A stretch of DNA of 64,000 nucleotides, taken from Pseudotabrizicola alkalilacus (GTDB lineage: Bacteria; Pseudomonadota; Alphaproteobacteria; Rhodobacterales; Rhodobacteraceae). The translations under genes and the position numbers were made by a program. The notes beneath the pieces are model-generated. The model was not told where the DNA came from and did not search any database. It worked only from the letters and a program-made list of their open reading frames with translations. The stretch lies in contig NZ_QWEY01000013.1 in NCBI RefSeq assembly GCF_003443995.1, positions 35,601-99,600 on the forward strand, given 5' to 3'. This document shows positions 18,415-26,754 of the stretch, one piece after another. The stretch's first letter is position 1. Every line of letters begins with the position of its first letter.

Positions 18415-19032
18415 CTACTCGCCCTTTTCGCCCGCCTCCTCCGGTTCGATCAGGAACCGCTGCAGCGCAAAGATCTGCCACCACAGGAACAGCATCAGTG
18501 CCGCCGGCATCGCAAAGGTCTCCAGCTTGACCCAGGTATCGGTCGACATCGTGCGCCAGATGAATTCATTCGCCAAGGCCAGTGCCACGAACATCGCACA
18601 CAGCCGCCGGGTCAGGATCATCCAACCCTCGCGCCGCATCGGCAAGACCTCGCCCATGACATATTCCAGCCAGCTTTGGCCGCGCAGCAACCCGATGCCC
18701 AGCAAGGCCGCCAGACAGCCGTAAACGATGCTGGTCTTCATCTTGAAAAACCGCTCGTCATTGAACCATGCGGTCAGCCCGCCAAAGAAGATCACCATGA
18801 AGGCGGTAAACACCTGCATCCGGCTGATCGCCCCGGTCAGCCACCACAAGATCGCCATCGCCGCCAGCAGGATCGGCACAAACACCAGCGCCGAGATGAT
18901 GAAGCCGGAATATTCGGTGCCCGCGATGGTAAAGGTGTCTTCCTTGATCCGCAGATAGATCAGGAAAAACGCGACCGTCGGCCCCAGCTCCAGCACCTGT
19001 TTCACCACACCGTTGATCTTGCGCTCTGCCAT
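18415..19032 (-). CDS. yciB: Inner membrane-spanning protein YciB (septation protein A)
   Basis: A 205-residue polytopic membrane protein of the YciB/IspZ (intracellular septation protein A) family, linked in enterobacteria to envelope integrity and septation. Diagnostic features: LELGPTVAFFLIYLR near the N-terminus, FNDERFFKMKTSIVYGCLA, and the C-terminal NEFIWRTMSTDTWVKLETFAMP. About six hydrophobic segments. Its start codon abuts the stop of the upstream EamA gene with no gap, so the two are co-transcribed. Confidence 0.92.
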   Translation of the reverse strand: MAERKINGVVKQVLELGPTVAFFLIYLRIKEDTFTIAGTEYSGFIISALVFVPILLAAMAILWWLTGAISRMQVFTAFMVIFFGGLTAWFNDERFFKMKTSIVYGCLAALLGIGLLRGQSWLEYVMGEVLPMRREGWMILTRRLCAMFVALALANEFIWRTMSTDTWVKLETFAMPAALMLFLWWQIFALQRFLIEPEEAGEKGE

Positions 19033-19938
19033 TTATCCTGCCTGCACCATGATTGCTCCGCCCGCCACGCCCGCCATCAACAGCGCCCGCATCACGCCGA
19101 CCTTTTCGCCCAGAATCGCCCAGCCGATCAGCCCGGCAAAGACCGTAGAGGTTTCGCGCAAAGCTGCAACCTCGCCGACCTTGCCCAGCCGTGTCGCCAG
19201 CATGACCCCGCCAAAACTGACAAATGCCACCAAGGCCCCGATCATCCCGCGCAGCACCAAGGGCCCGGCGGGCGGCAGGGGTGCGCCGATCCCGCGCCAC
19301 TGGCGGTACGCGACCAGCACCGGAAAGTCGATGGCGGTGATCAGGAAAAACCACGCCAGAAAGGTGAACGGATCCGGCGTCAGCCGGATGCCCCAGGCAT
19401 CATAGGTGGTGTAGACCGCCACCAACAGCCCGCCCGCAAAGGCCCAGGCGAGGCCCGCGCGCAGCGCCGCCTGCGCCACCACCCCGCCGCGCAGGTTCAG
19501 CGCCGCCAGTGCTAGGATCGACCCCGACAGGATCGCCACCCCCAGCCATTGCAACGCGCCATAGCCTTCGCCAAGAAAGATCGCCGCAAAGGCAAGGGTC
19601 GCCAGCGGCCCGGTGCCCCGCACCACCGGATAGACCACGGTAAACGCCGCCCGCTCATACGCGAGGGCCATGGTCAGCTTGTAGGCAAAATGGATGCCCA
19701 GCGCGCCCAGCAGCACCAGCCACTCCACCCCCTGCGGCCAGGGCACCACAAACAACGCCACCGGGGCCGAGAACACCACGATCCACAGGTCAATCGAGCC
19801 GCGCGTGACCCAAGGATCATGCCGCCCCTTTTGCAACGCGCCGAACACCGCATGCGCAAAGGCCGAGGTCAGCGCAAGGACCAGCGCCAGCCGCACACCT
19901 TCGGGCGTGCCTTCGAGAGAGATAAGCCATTGGGACAT
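19033..19938 (-). CDS. EamA/DMT-superfamily transporter
   Basis: A 301-residue protein with ten hydrophobic segments arranged as two repeats of five, the EamA (drug/metabolite transporter) pattern. A conserved GAL.. FFAYK-like stretch follows helix 3 and VVYPVVRGTGPL marks the first EamA unit; a second unit (FAGLIGWAILGEKVG) closes the protein. Substrate unknown; family members export amino acids and other small metabolites. It is the first gene of a pair with yciB. The start MSQWLISLEG has no strong ribosome binding site, so it could begin slightly later. Confidence 0.83.
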   Translation of the reverse strand: MSQWLISLEGTPEGVRLALVLALTSAFAHAVFGALQKGRHDPWVTRGSIDLWIVVFSAPVALFVVPWPQGVEWLVLLGALGIHFAYKLTMALAYERAAFTVVYPVVRGTGPLATLAFAAIFLGEGYGALQWLGVAILSGSILALAALNLRGGVVAQAALRAGLAWAFAGGLLVAVYTTYDAWGIRLTPDPFTFLAWFFLITAIDFPVLVAYRQWRGIGAPLPPAGPLVLRGMIGALVAFVSFGGVMLATRLGKVGEVAALRETSTVFAGLIGWAILGEKVGVMRALLMAGVAGGAIMVQAG

Positions 19939-20032
19939 ATATGTGCCGTAAGTTCTTGTGGCAGGCCGCCGGGGGTTTCACACCCGTCGCCGATTGGGCT
20001 TGAACCAATGGCGCACAATCGGCAACCCCCGT

Positions 20033-20054
20033 GGGATATTTAGGGACAGAAAAT
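20033..20054 (-). repeat. 3'-end repeat core, copy C
   Basis: Diverged copy (ATTTTCTGTC, CTAAATATCCC on the minus strand) 8 bp after the ftsY stop. Confidence 0.65.
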
Positions 20055-20062
20055 AAGCCGGG

Positions 20063-21091
20063 TCAGACATCGAGCCCGACAAGGGCGCGGGCGAAGTCGT
20101 CGGGGTCAAAGGGGGCGAGATCGTCGATCTGCTCCCCCACGCCAATGGCATGGATCGGCAGTCCGAACTTGTCGGCGAGGCTGACCAGCACGCCGCCCTT
20201 GGCGGTGCCGTCGAGTTTGGTCATCACCAGACCCGAAACATCTGCGATCTTGCGGAAAATCTCGACCTGCGTGATGGCGTTCTGGCCGGTGGTGGCATCC
20301 AGCACCAGAAGCGTGTTGTGCGGCGCGGTCGGATCGACCTTGCGCAGCACCCGCACGATCTTGGCCAGTTCTTCCATCAGATCGGCGCGGTTCTGCAACC
20401 GGCCTGCGGTGTCGATCATCAACAGGTCCGCACCATCGGCCCGCGCGCGTGTAAAGGCGTCAAAGGCAAGGCTGGCCGGGTCCGAGCCTTCGGGCGCGGT
20501 CAGCACCGGCACCCCGGCGCGCGTGCCCCAGACCTGCAACTGCTCCACCGCCGCCGCGCGGAAGGTATCGCCCGCCGCGATCACCACCGATTTGCCCGCC
20601 GCCTTGAACTGGCTGGCCAGCTTGCCGATCGTCGTGGTCTTGCCCGAGCCGTTGACGCCCACCACCAGCATCACCTGCGGTTTGGTGGGATAGAGGGGCA
20701 AGGGCCGCGCCACGGGGGTCATGATCCGGGCGACTTCGCTGGCCAGCGCGCGGCGCAGCTCGCTGGCGGAAATCTTCTTGCCAAAGCGGCCCTCGGCGAT
20801 ATTGGCGCTGACCCGCTGTGCGGTATCGACCCCCATATCGGCCTGGATCAGCACATCCTCCAGGCTTTCCAGCATGGCGTCATCCAGCTCGCGCCGGGGC
20901 TCATCGGCCTCGGCACTGGGGAACAGGCGGCCAAGCAGACCCGGCTTTGCTGCGCTGGTCTCCGGTGGTGTGACCGGCGCGGCCTCACCCGCCGCGAGCG
21001 GCGGCGCGTCCGAGACCAGCGCCTCCAGCCCTTCGCCGATCTTGTCCGACGAGCGGAACATCTTGTCGCGCAGCTTTTTGAAGAATGACAT
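20063..21091 (-). CDS. ftsY: Signal recognition particle receptor FtsY
   Basis: The SRP receptor GTPase that docks ribosome-SRP complexes at the membrane for co-translational insertion. Motifs: G1 GVNGSGKTT, the DTFRAAAVEQL box, DTAGR and TKLDGTAKGG, with an N-domain helical bundle before them. A short acidic/proline-rich A-region (residues about 25-70) precedes the NG domain. Start at the ATG at 21091 (MSFFKKLRDKMFRSSDK), giving 342 residues; an upstream in-frame start only adds an unlikely leader. Monocistronic as far as seen. Confidence 0.95.
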   Translation of the reverse strand: MSFFKKLRDKMFRSSDKIGEGLEALVSDAPPLAAGEAAPVTPPETSAAKPGLLGRLFPSAEADEPRRELDDAMLESLEDVLIQADMGVDTAQRVSANIAEGRFGKKISASELRRALASEVARIMTPVARPLPLYPTKPQVMLVVGVNGSGKTTTIGKLASQFKAAGKSVVIAAGDTFRAAAVEQLQVWGTRAGVPVLTAPEGSDPASLAFDAFTRARADGADLLMIDTAGRLQNRADLMEELAKIVRVLRKVDPTAPHNTLLVLDATTGQNAITQVEIFRKIADVSGLVMTKLDGTAKGGVLVSLADKFGLPIHAIGVGEQIDDLAPFDPDDFARALVGLDV

Positions 21092-21292
21092 CGGGGCCCC
21101 GGTCCTGTGGCACTTTCCCCTCAACTAAGCGTAAACCGCCGCTGAGGGAAGGCTACGCGGGCCAGCCATGCCGGGAAACCCGGCAAAACCAGCCCATGGG
21201 GCGGCAATTAGCCCCCCTGCGCGCCTGTGTCGCCCCCGAGTGGCCCCCGAGTCGCCATGCAAAGGCCCAAATCCCGTGCTAAAGGCCACGGC

Positions 21293-22366
21293 ATGACTAA
21301 CCGTCCGCTTCCGATGTCTGCCTTTGCCCTTGCCGCACTGTCGCCGGTGGCGTTGATTGCCATTGGCGTCTGGGCCGGGGGCGCGTGGCTCTGGGCCGGG
21401 TTCCTGTATATGGTGGTGTTGGTCATCCTACTGGATCAGATGATTCCCCATGTCGCTGGCAACGCGCCCGAGGAGGCCGAGTTTCCCGCCGCCGATGCGG
21501 TTCTGGTCGCGGTCGGGCTGGCAGCGGTTGGCCTGATGCCGCTGGCGGTCTGGGGCATCACGGCATACCATCTGCGAACCGGCGAGAAAGTGCTGCTGTT
21601 CTTTGGCACCAGTACCTTTCTGGGCCACGTCGCCCACCCTGCCGCGCATGAGCTGATCCATCGCTCTGGTCGTGGGCTCTACCGGCTGGGAGTGCTGGTC
21701 TATGCGATGATGCTGTTCGGCCACCACGCTTCGGCGCACCGGCTGGTGCATCACACGGCAGTCGCCACGCCGGGCGACCCCAATTCGGCGCGGGCGGGGG
21801 AGAGCTTCTGGCGCTTTGCGCCGCGCGCCTGGATTGGCGGCTTCCGCGCCGGTTGGGCGGCAGAAGATGCGCTGCGGGCCCGGCGCACCGGGTCTGCGGG
21901 CGTGCATCCCTACCTGTGGTATCTGGCCATTGCGCTTGCCAGCCTCAGCCTTGCCGCCCTGATCGGCGGAGCGCTTGGGGTGCTGATCTGGCTGGCGCTC
22001 TCGGCCCATGCTCAGATGCAGCAACTGCTGGGCGATTATGTCCAGCACTATGGCCTGACCCGCCAGCGCCTGCCCGATGGTCGCTACGAGCCGGTCGGTC
22101 CGCGCCATTCGTGGAACACGCAACAGTGGTTTTCCTCGGCGCTGATGCTGAATGCGCCGCGCCATTCCGACCACCACGCTCACCCCTCGCGCCCCTATCC
22201 AGCGCTGCGGCTGACCGAAGACACGCCGATCCTGCCTTGGCCACTGCCGCTGGCCTGTGCGCTGGCCATGGTGCCGCGCCTGTGGCGCCGCCGGATGCGC
22301 CCGCATCTGGCGCGCTGGCAAAAGCGGCACGGGCAAAGCGGGAACGGGCAAGATCCCGCCCAGTAA
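21293..22366 (+). CDS. AlkB-family integral membrane hydroxylase (alkane 1-monooxygenase-like)
   Basis: A 357-residue membrane di-iron protein of the AlkB hydroxylase/fatty-acid desaturase type. Histidine boxes: HELIHRS (family HELxHK), HRLVHHTAVATPGDPNSA (family EHxxGHHxxVATPEDPxSA) and PRHSDHHAHP (family QRHSDHHANP). The HYG signature appears as DYVQHYGLTRQ. Six hydrophobic segments. The second box lacks the usual Glu and Gly, and the protein is shorter than typical AlkB (about 400). No rubredoxin gene is adjacent, so alkane oxidation is only one possibility. The ATG at 21293 follows AAAGG. Confidence 0.8.
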   Translation: MTNRPLPMSAFALAALSPVALIAIGVWAGGAWLWAGFLYMVVLVILLDQMIPHVAGNAPEEAEFPAADAVLVAVGLAAVGLMPLAVWGITAYHLRTGEKVLLFFGTSTFLGHVAHPAAHELIHRSGRGLYRLGVLVYAMMLFGHHASAHRLVHHTAVATPGDPNSARAGESFWRFAPRAWIGGFRAGWAAEDALRARRTGSAGVHPYLWYLAIALASLSLAALIGGALGVLIWLALSAHAQMQQLLGDYVQHYGLTRQRLPDGRYEPVGPRHSWNTQQWFSSALMLNAPRHSDHHAHPSRPYPALRLTEDTPILPWPLPLACALAMVPRLWRRRMRPHLARWQKRHGQSGNGQDPAQ

Positions 22367-22437
22367 CGGCCCTGGTCACTGGCGTTCACATCTGCGGCAT
22401 GCGACGCTCTGCGCGATCCTGACCGGAGATGCCCGCC

Positions 22438-22851
22438 ATGCGCCGCCTTGCCCGCCAACTTGCCCTTTGCCTGATGCTGCTGCCCACCGCCCTTGCCGCC
22501 GCGGAACCCCCGGTGCCGATGACCGGGGCCGAGTTCGAGGCCTATACCCGTGGCAAGACCCTGACTTTCAGCCAGCGCGGCGAGGTGTACGGGGCCGAAC
22601 AATACCTGCCGGGCCGCAAGGTCCGCTGGGCCTTCAAGGGCGATACCTGCCGCGATGGCACCTGGTACGAAGAGGCAGGGCTGATCTGTTTCACATATAC
22701 CTATGATCCGACCCCGCAATGCTGGAATTTCTGGCGGCAGGACGGGCGGCTGACCGGACTTTTCATTGGCGACGGGTCCGGCTCGGAACTCTCCGAAGTC
22801 GCCCAATCCCCCGACCCGCTGGCCTGCGCCGGACCGGATGTCGGGGTGTAA
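22438..22851 (+). CDS. Secreted protein of unknown function
   Basis: 137 residues with a clear signal peptide (MRRLARQLALCLMLLPTALAAA) and a mature part of about 115 residues. The mature part has an N-terminal MTGAEFEAYTRGKTL motif, four cysteines (DTCRDG, LICF, PQCW and ACAG) and many aromatic residues. It resembles small periplasmic proteins common in Rhodobacteraceae, but I do not recognise a named family. The ATG at 22438 is preferred over 22429 because GGAG lies 9 nt upstream of it and only abuts the other. Confidence 0.75.
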   Translation: MRRLARQLALCLMLLPTALAAAEPPVPMTGAEFEAYTRGKTLTFSQRGEVYGAEQYLPGRKVRWAFKGDTCRDGTWYEEAGLICFTYTYDPTPQCWNFWRQDGRLTGLFIGDGSGSELSEVAQSPDPLACAGPDVGV

Positions 22852-22901
22852 GCGCCTCATCTGACACCCCGCACGGTCGGCGCGGACAGGAGCCTCCGGC
22901 G

Positions 22902-22962
22902 GGAGTATTTTGAAAGCAGCAATTCAAAGGGCTGCTGTGCATTGCTGCTTTCAAAATACTCC
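22902..22962. repeat. Inverted pair of 22-bp repeat cores
   Basis: Arms 22902-22923 and 22941-22962 are perfect reverse complements (ending CAGCAAT and beginning ATTGCTG), with a 17-nt spacer. Long stem in the gap between the convergent secreted-protein and xseA genes; a likely bidirectional terminator. Confidence 0.85.
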
Positions 22963-23092
22963 CCGCGGAGCGTCCGCCCTGTGGCCGAGGCGAAAACCGT
23001 TCAGATCCTGCGCAGAGCAAGCGATCCGGACTTTTCTTTTTCGAACATTTTTATGGCGAACTTTGACAAAACATAGCGTCAGGCTTGCCTTT

Positions 23093-24667
23093 TCAGAACA
23101 ACGAGCCCTGTGCCGGTGGCTTTGTCGCCCCCCCTTTGCGCGGGGTCGCGCGCCCCGGTTGACCGCCCAGCGCCAGCCGCCCGTCGTGGAATTCCACCTC
23201 CAGCGCGCTGGCTTTTTCAGCGGCGGCCTTGCTGGTGACCACCGCGCCATCGCCACGCACCACGGCATAGCCGCGCCGCAGGGTCTGGGCATAGCCCAGC
23301 GTCTGCCGCGTGCGGTCCAGCGCCTCCAGCCGCCGCGACAGATCGCTCAGGCGTTGCGCCGGGGCCTTGTCCAGTCGGGCGGAAAGGCCTTTCAGCCCAT
23401 GGCGTTGCTCGGCGATCTTCACACCGGCTTGCATCACCAGCCGCGCCAGCGACGGGGCCAGCCTCGACGCCCATTTGTCAAAGCTGCCGTGCCACAGGTC
23501 GCGCTTGCGCGCGATGCGCGCCTCCAGCGCCTCGCCGCGCCGCGCCAACGCCTCGCGCCGCCGCAGCACCAGCCCCGCCAGCGACGAAGGCGACAGCCGC
23601 CCCGCCTGCCGCTCATAGCTGCCGCGCTTGCGGCTGACCGCCAGCGACAACCCACCCGACAGCCGCCCGGTCGCCGTGTCCAGCCGCTGCGCCGGGGTGG
23701 CCAAGAGCGACTCGAGTCTGGGCAGCGCGCGCGCCAGATCGCGCAGCCGCTGCCCGCGCAAGGCGACGCCCTGCGCCAGTGCCCGGCTCAGCCGCGCGCC
23801 CAAGCCGTCCACCGCCGCCAAGAGCTCCAGCCGCACCGGCACCGCCATCTCTGCTGCCGCCGTCGGCGTCGGCGCGCGCCGGTCAGAGGCATGGTCGATC
23901 AGCGTCGTATCCGTCTCATGCCCCACGGCCGAGATCAGCGGAATCCGCGACTCCGCCGCCGCGCGCACCACGATTTCCTCGTTGAAGCCCCAGAGATCCT
24001 CCAAAGATCCGCCCCCTCGCGCCACGATCAGCACATCGGGGCGCGGCACCGGGCCACCCGGCTCAATCGCGTTAAAGCCGCGAATCGCCGCCGCCACCTG
24101 CGGGGCGCAGTCCTTGCCCTGCACCGCCACCGGCCAGATCAGCACCTGGCAGGGAAAGCGGTCGCGCAGCCGGTGCAGGATATCGCGGATCACCGCGCCC
24201 GAAGGCGAGGTCACCACCCCGATCACCCGCGGCAGATAGGGCAGCGCCTGTTTGCGCGCGGCGTCAAACAGGCCTTCGGCCTGCAAGGCCGCGCGGCGCT
24301 TTTCCAGCATCGCCATCAGCGCGCCCGCGCCTGCCGGGGCCACATCCTCGACGATCAGCTGATATTTCGACTGGCCCGGAAAGGTGGTCATCCGCCCGGT
24401 CGCGATCACCTCCATGCCCTCTTCGGGGCGGACCTGCATCTTGGCCACCTGCCCCTTCCACGAGATTGCGGCGATCACCGAGCGATCGTCCTTGAGGTCG
24501 AAGTACAGGTGCCCCGAGGCCGGGCGCGACACCCGCCCCACCTCGCCGCGCACGCGGACCAGGCCGAATTCGCCCTCGATCACCCGTTTGACCGCGCCCG
24601 ACAGCTCGGACACGGTGTATTCCGGGCTGTTGCCGGGCGGCGCGGGGGTGTCGTCAAAAAGCTCCAT
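23093..24667 (-). CDS. xseA: Exodeoxyribonuclease VII large subunit
   Basis: The catalytic subunit of ExoVII, which degrades single-stranded DNA to oligonucleotides. An N-terminal OB-fold (residues about 15-115, ending GRMTTFPGQSKYQLIVEDV) is followed by the core with VVTSPSGAVIRDILHRL, VARGGGSLEDLW and AVGHETDTTLIDHASDRRAPTPTAAAE. Coiled-coil segments and a basic C-terminus follow. Length 524, slightly above the usual 400-500 because of a longer C-terminal part. The small subunit xseB is not in the window. 41 bp downstream of the small secreted gene. Confidence 0.95.
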   Translation of the reverse strand: MELFDDTPAPPGNSPEYTVSELSGAVKRVIEGEFGLVRVRGEVGRVSRPASGHLYFDLKDDRSVIAAISWKGQVAKMQVRPEEGMEVIATGRMTTFPGQSKYQLIVEDVAPAGAGALMAMLEKRRAALQAEGLFDAARKQALPYLPRVIGVVTSPSGAVIRDILHRLRDRFPCQVLIWPVAVQGKDCAPQVAAAIRGFNAIEPGGPVPRPDVLIVARGGGSLEDLWGFNEEIVVRAAAESRIPLISAVGHETDTTLIDHASDRRAPTPTAAAEMAVPVRLELLAAVDGLGARLSRALAQGVALRGQRLRDLARALPRLESLLATPAQRLDTATGRLSGGLSLAVSRKRGSYERQAGRLSPSSLAGLVLRRREALARRGEALEARIARKRDLWHGSFDKWASRLAPSLARLVMQAGVKIAEQRHGLKGLSARLDKAPAQRLSDLSRRLEALDRTRQTLGYAQTLRRGYAVVRGDGAVVTSKAAAEKASALEVEFHDGRLALGGQPGRATPRKGGATKPPAQGSLF

Positions 24668-24708
24668 GCCGCCTTTGTGCCAGCGCGCGATCCGGCGCGC
24701 AACCGGCC

Positions 24709-25068
24709 TTACATGTCGTTCTCATCGCCCTCGCCATACAGCCACTTCGCCAGCCTGCCGCTGGCCAGATCCCGCACAAACGCCTGCGCCCCGGCGGCTG
24801 TGCCGGTCTGTGGCGTGACCTTGCCATCGGATGAATAGGCAACAAATTCCGCCGTCTTGCGCAGGCCGGTCGCGGTGCCGCGACCATAGGCCCCGTCAAT
24901 CGCGCTGTTGTAGAATCCGGCATAGGCCATCTCTTGCTGGGCCTGTTTGCGCGCTGCCTGCGGCAGCGCCGCAAAGGCGGCCTCCAGCGGATCACTCTGC
25001 GCCTGCGCCCCGGTGGCCAGCAGCGCAAACCCCGCGCCGAGGCCGATCATCACATCACGACGGTTCAT
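24709..25068 (-). CDS. Small secreted peptidoglycan-binding-like protein
   Basis: 119 residues with a signal peptide (MNRRDVMIGLGAGFALLATGAQAQ; twin-arginine-like RRD, so Tat export is possible). The rest contains MAYAGFYNSAIDGAYGRGTATGLRKTAEF, which matches the core of PG_binding_1 repeats (GxYxxxIDGxxGxxT). It probably binds cell wall material. A conserved short C-terminal helix ends in an acidic tail. It lies just upstream of xseA on the same strand, and diverges from purD across 169 bp. Confidence 0.75.
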   Translation of the reverse strand: MNRRDVMIGLGAGFALLATGAQAQSDPLEAAFAALPQAARKQAQQEMAYAGFYNSAIDGAYGRGTATGLRKTAEFVAYSSDGKVTPQTGTAAGAQAFVRDLASGRLAKWLYGEGDENDM

Positions 25069-25237
25069 CAGTCACTCCTTACAAAACATTATTGGGCACA
25101 AACTGGTCACGAATCCGGGCACAATCATGGCATGTCGGGTGCAATGGCACGGCATTTGCCGGGCATGTGCTCTTGTCCGCCCCCGGCCTGCGCGCTAAGG
25201 GCGATGGGACACAGACCGGCAAAGGGGGGCGCGGCCC

Positions 25238-26500
25238 ATGAACATCCTGATCCTCGGTTCCGGCGGGCGCGAACATGCCCTCGCCTGGGCGGTGAAGCAA
25301 AACCCGAAAACCGACCGGCTGATCGTGGCGCCCGGCAATGCGGGCATCGCACAACTGGCGGAATGTGCCGATATCGACATCCTTGACGGCAGCGCGGTGG
25401 TGGCGTTCTGCGCGGCCAATGCGGTCGACTTCGTGATCATCGGCCCCGAGGCCCCGCTGGCCGCCGGTGTCGCCGATGCCACACGCGCGGCGGGGTTGCT
25501 GACCTTTGGCCCCTCTGCCGAAGCCGCAAAGCTGGAGGCCTCGAAAGCCTTTACCAAGGAAATCTGCGACGCCTGCGCCGCCCCGACCGCCGCCTGGGCC
25601 CGCTTTACGCAAAGCGCCCCGGCCCGCGCCTATGTGCAGGCACAGGGCGCGCCGATTGTGGTCAAGGCCGATGGTCTGGCCGCCGGCAAGGGCGTGATCG
25701 TGGCGATGACGGTCACTGAGGCGCTTGCCGCCATCGACGACATGTTCGGCGGCGAATTCGGCACGGCCGGGGCCGAGGTGGTGATCGAAGAGTTCATGAC
25801 CGGAGAAGAGGCGTCGTTCTTCATCCTGACCGATGGCGTCAACGCGCTGCCCATCGGCACCGCGCAGGATCACAAGCGCGCAGGCGAGGGCGACAGCGGC
25901 CCCAACACCGGCGGCATGGGCGCCTATTCCCCCGCCCCGGTGCTGACCCCCGCCCTGCAATCCCAGGCGATGGAGCAGATCGTGCTGCCCACCATCGCCG
26001 AGATGGCGCGGCGCGGCACACCCTATAGCGGCGTGCTCTATGCCGGGCTGATGATCGAGAATGGCCAGTGCCGGCTGGTCGAATACAACGCCCGCTTCGG
26101 CGATCCGGAAACCCAGGTGCTGATGATGCGGCTTGGCGCGCAGGCGCTTGACCTGCTGCTCGCCTGCGCCGAGGGGCGGCTGGATCAGACCCGCGCGCAC
26201 TGGGCCGATGACCACGCCCTGACCGTGGTGATGGCGGCACAAGGCTATCCCGGTGCCTATGCGAGGGGCAGCGCCATCCGCGGCCTTGAGGCCCTGCCCG
26301 AATCTTCGTCGCAAATGGTGTTCCACGCCGGAACCACACTGACCGACGGTCAGATCACCGCCTCAGGCGGCCGGGTGCTGAACGTCACCGCGCGGGGGGC
26401 GACATTGGCCGAGGCCCAGGCCCGCGCCTATGCCATGGTCGATGCCATCGACTGGCCCGAAGGCTTCTGCCGCCGCGACATCGGCTGGCGCGCCCTCTGA
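25238..26500 (+). CDS. purD: Phosphoribosylamine-glycine ligase
   Basis: Purine synthesis step 2: joins glycine to phosphoribosylamine using ATP. Full-length (420 residues), starting MNILILGSGGREHALAWAV. The family signatures follow: VIIGPEAPLAAGVAD, the ATP-grasp KADGLAAGKGV, FMTGEEASFF, and the PROSITE-type RFGDPETQVL. Gly-rich NTGGMGAYSPAP is present. Other purine genes in the window are purN-purM near 62 kb, so the pathway is scattered. Confidence 0.97.
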   Translation: MNILILGSGGREHALAWAVKQNPKTDRLIVAPGNAGIAQLAECADIDILDGSAVVAFCAANAVDFVIIGPEAPLAAGVADATRAAGLLTFGPSAEAAKLEASKAFTKEICDACAAPTAAWARFTQSAPARAYVQAQGAPIVVKADGLAAGKGVIVAMTVTEALAAIDDMFGGEFGTAGAEVVIEEFMTGEEASFFILTDGVNALPIGTAQDHKRAGEGDSGPNTGGMGAYSPAPVLTPALQSQAMEQIVLPTIAEMARRGTPYSGVLYAGLMIENGQCRLVEYNARFGDPETQVLMMRLGAQALDLLLACAEGRLDQTRAHWADDHALTVVMAAQGYPGAYARGSAIRGLEALPESSSQMVFHAGTTLTDGQITASGGRVLNVTARGATLAEAQARAYAMVDAIDWPEGFCRRDIGWRAL

Positions 26501-26542
26501 TCCGGCCCCTGCCCCCGGTACGGGCGGCGGAGCCTCCGGCGG

Positions 26543-26607
26543 GGATATTTGAAGACAGAAAATGGGCAGGAGTGCCCTCTTCTTTCATTTTCTGTCTTCA
26601 AATATCC
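26543..26607. repeat. Inverted pair of 22-bp repeat cores
   Basis: Arms 26543-26564 and 26586-26607, perfectly complementary, 21-nt spacer, between purD and lysC. A GGGGGGCAGACAGCCCCCC hairpin follows at about 26635. A transcript from purD would fold into this stem. Confidence 0.85.
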
Positions 26608-26754
26608 TCGGGGGGAGCGCGCCCTTCGCGCGCCGGGGGGCAGACAGCCCCCCGTCGACGTTGAAGCCGGGCACCGCGCGGCAGGGCTTGCGCCGCCCCC
26701 CGCCGCAGCCTATGACACGCCCGATTGTTTTGGGGGCCGTGGGGAGGACTATCC

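Noticed and set aside
21293..22366. AlkB as the DNA-repair dioxygenase
   Set aside because: The protein has six hydrophobic segments and histidine boxes of the membrane hydroxylase family, not the soluble 2-oxoglutarate dioxygenase fold.
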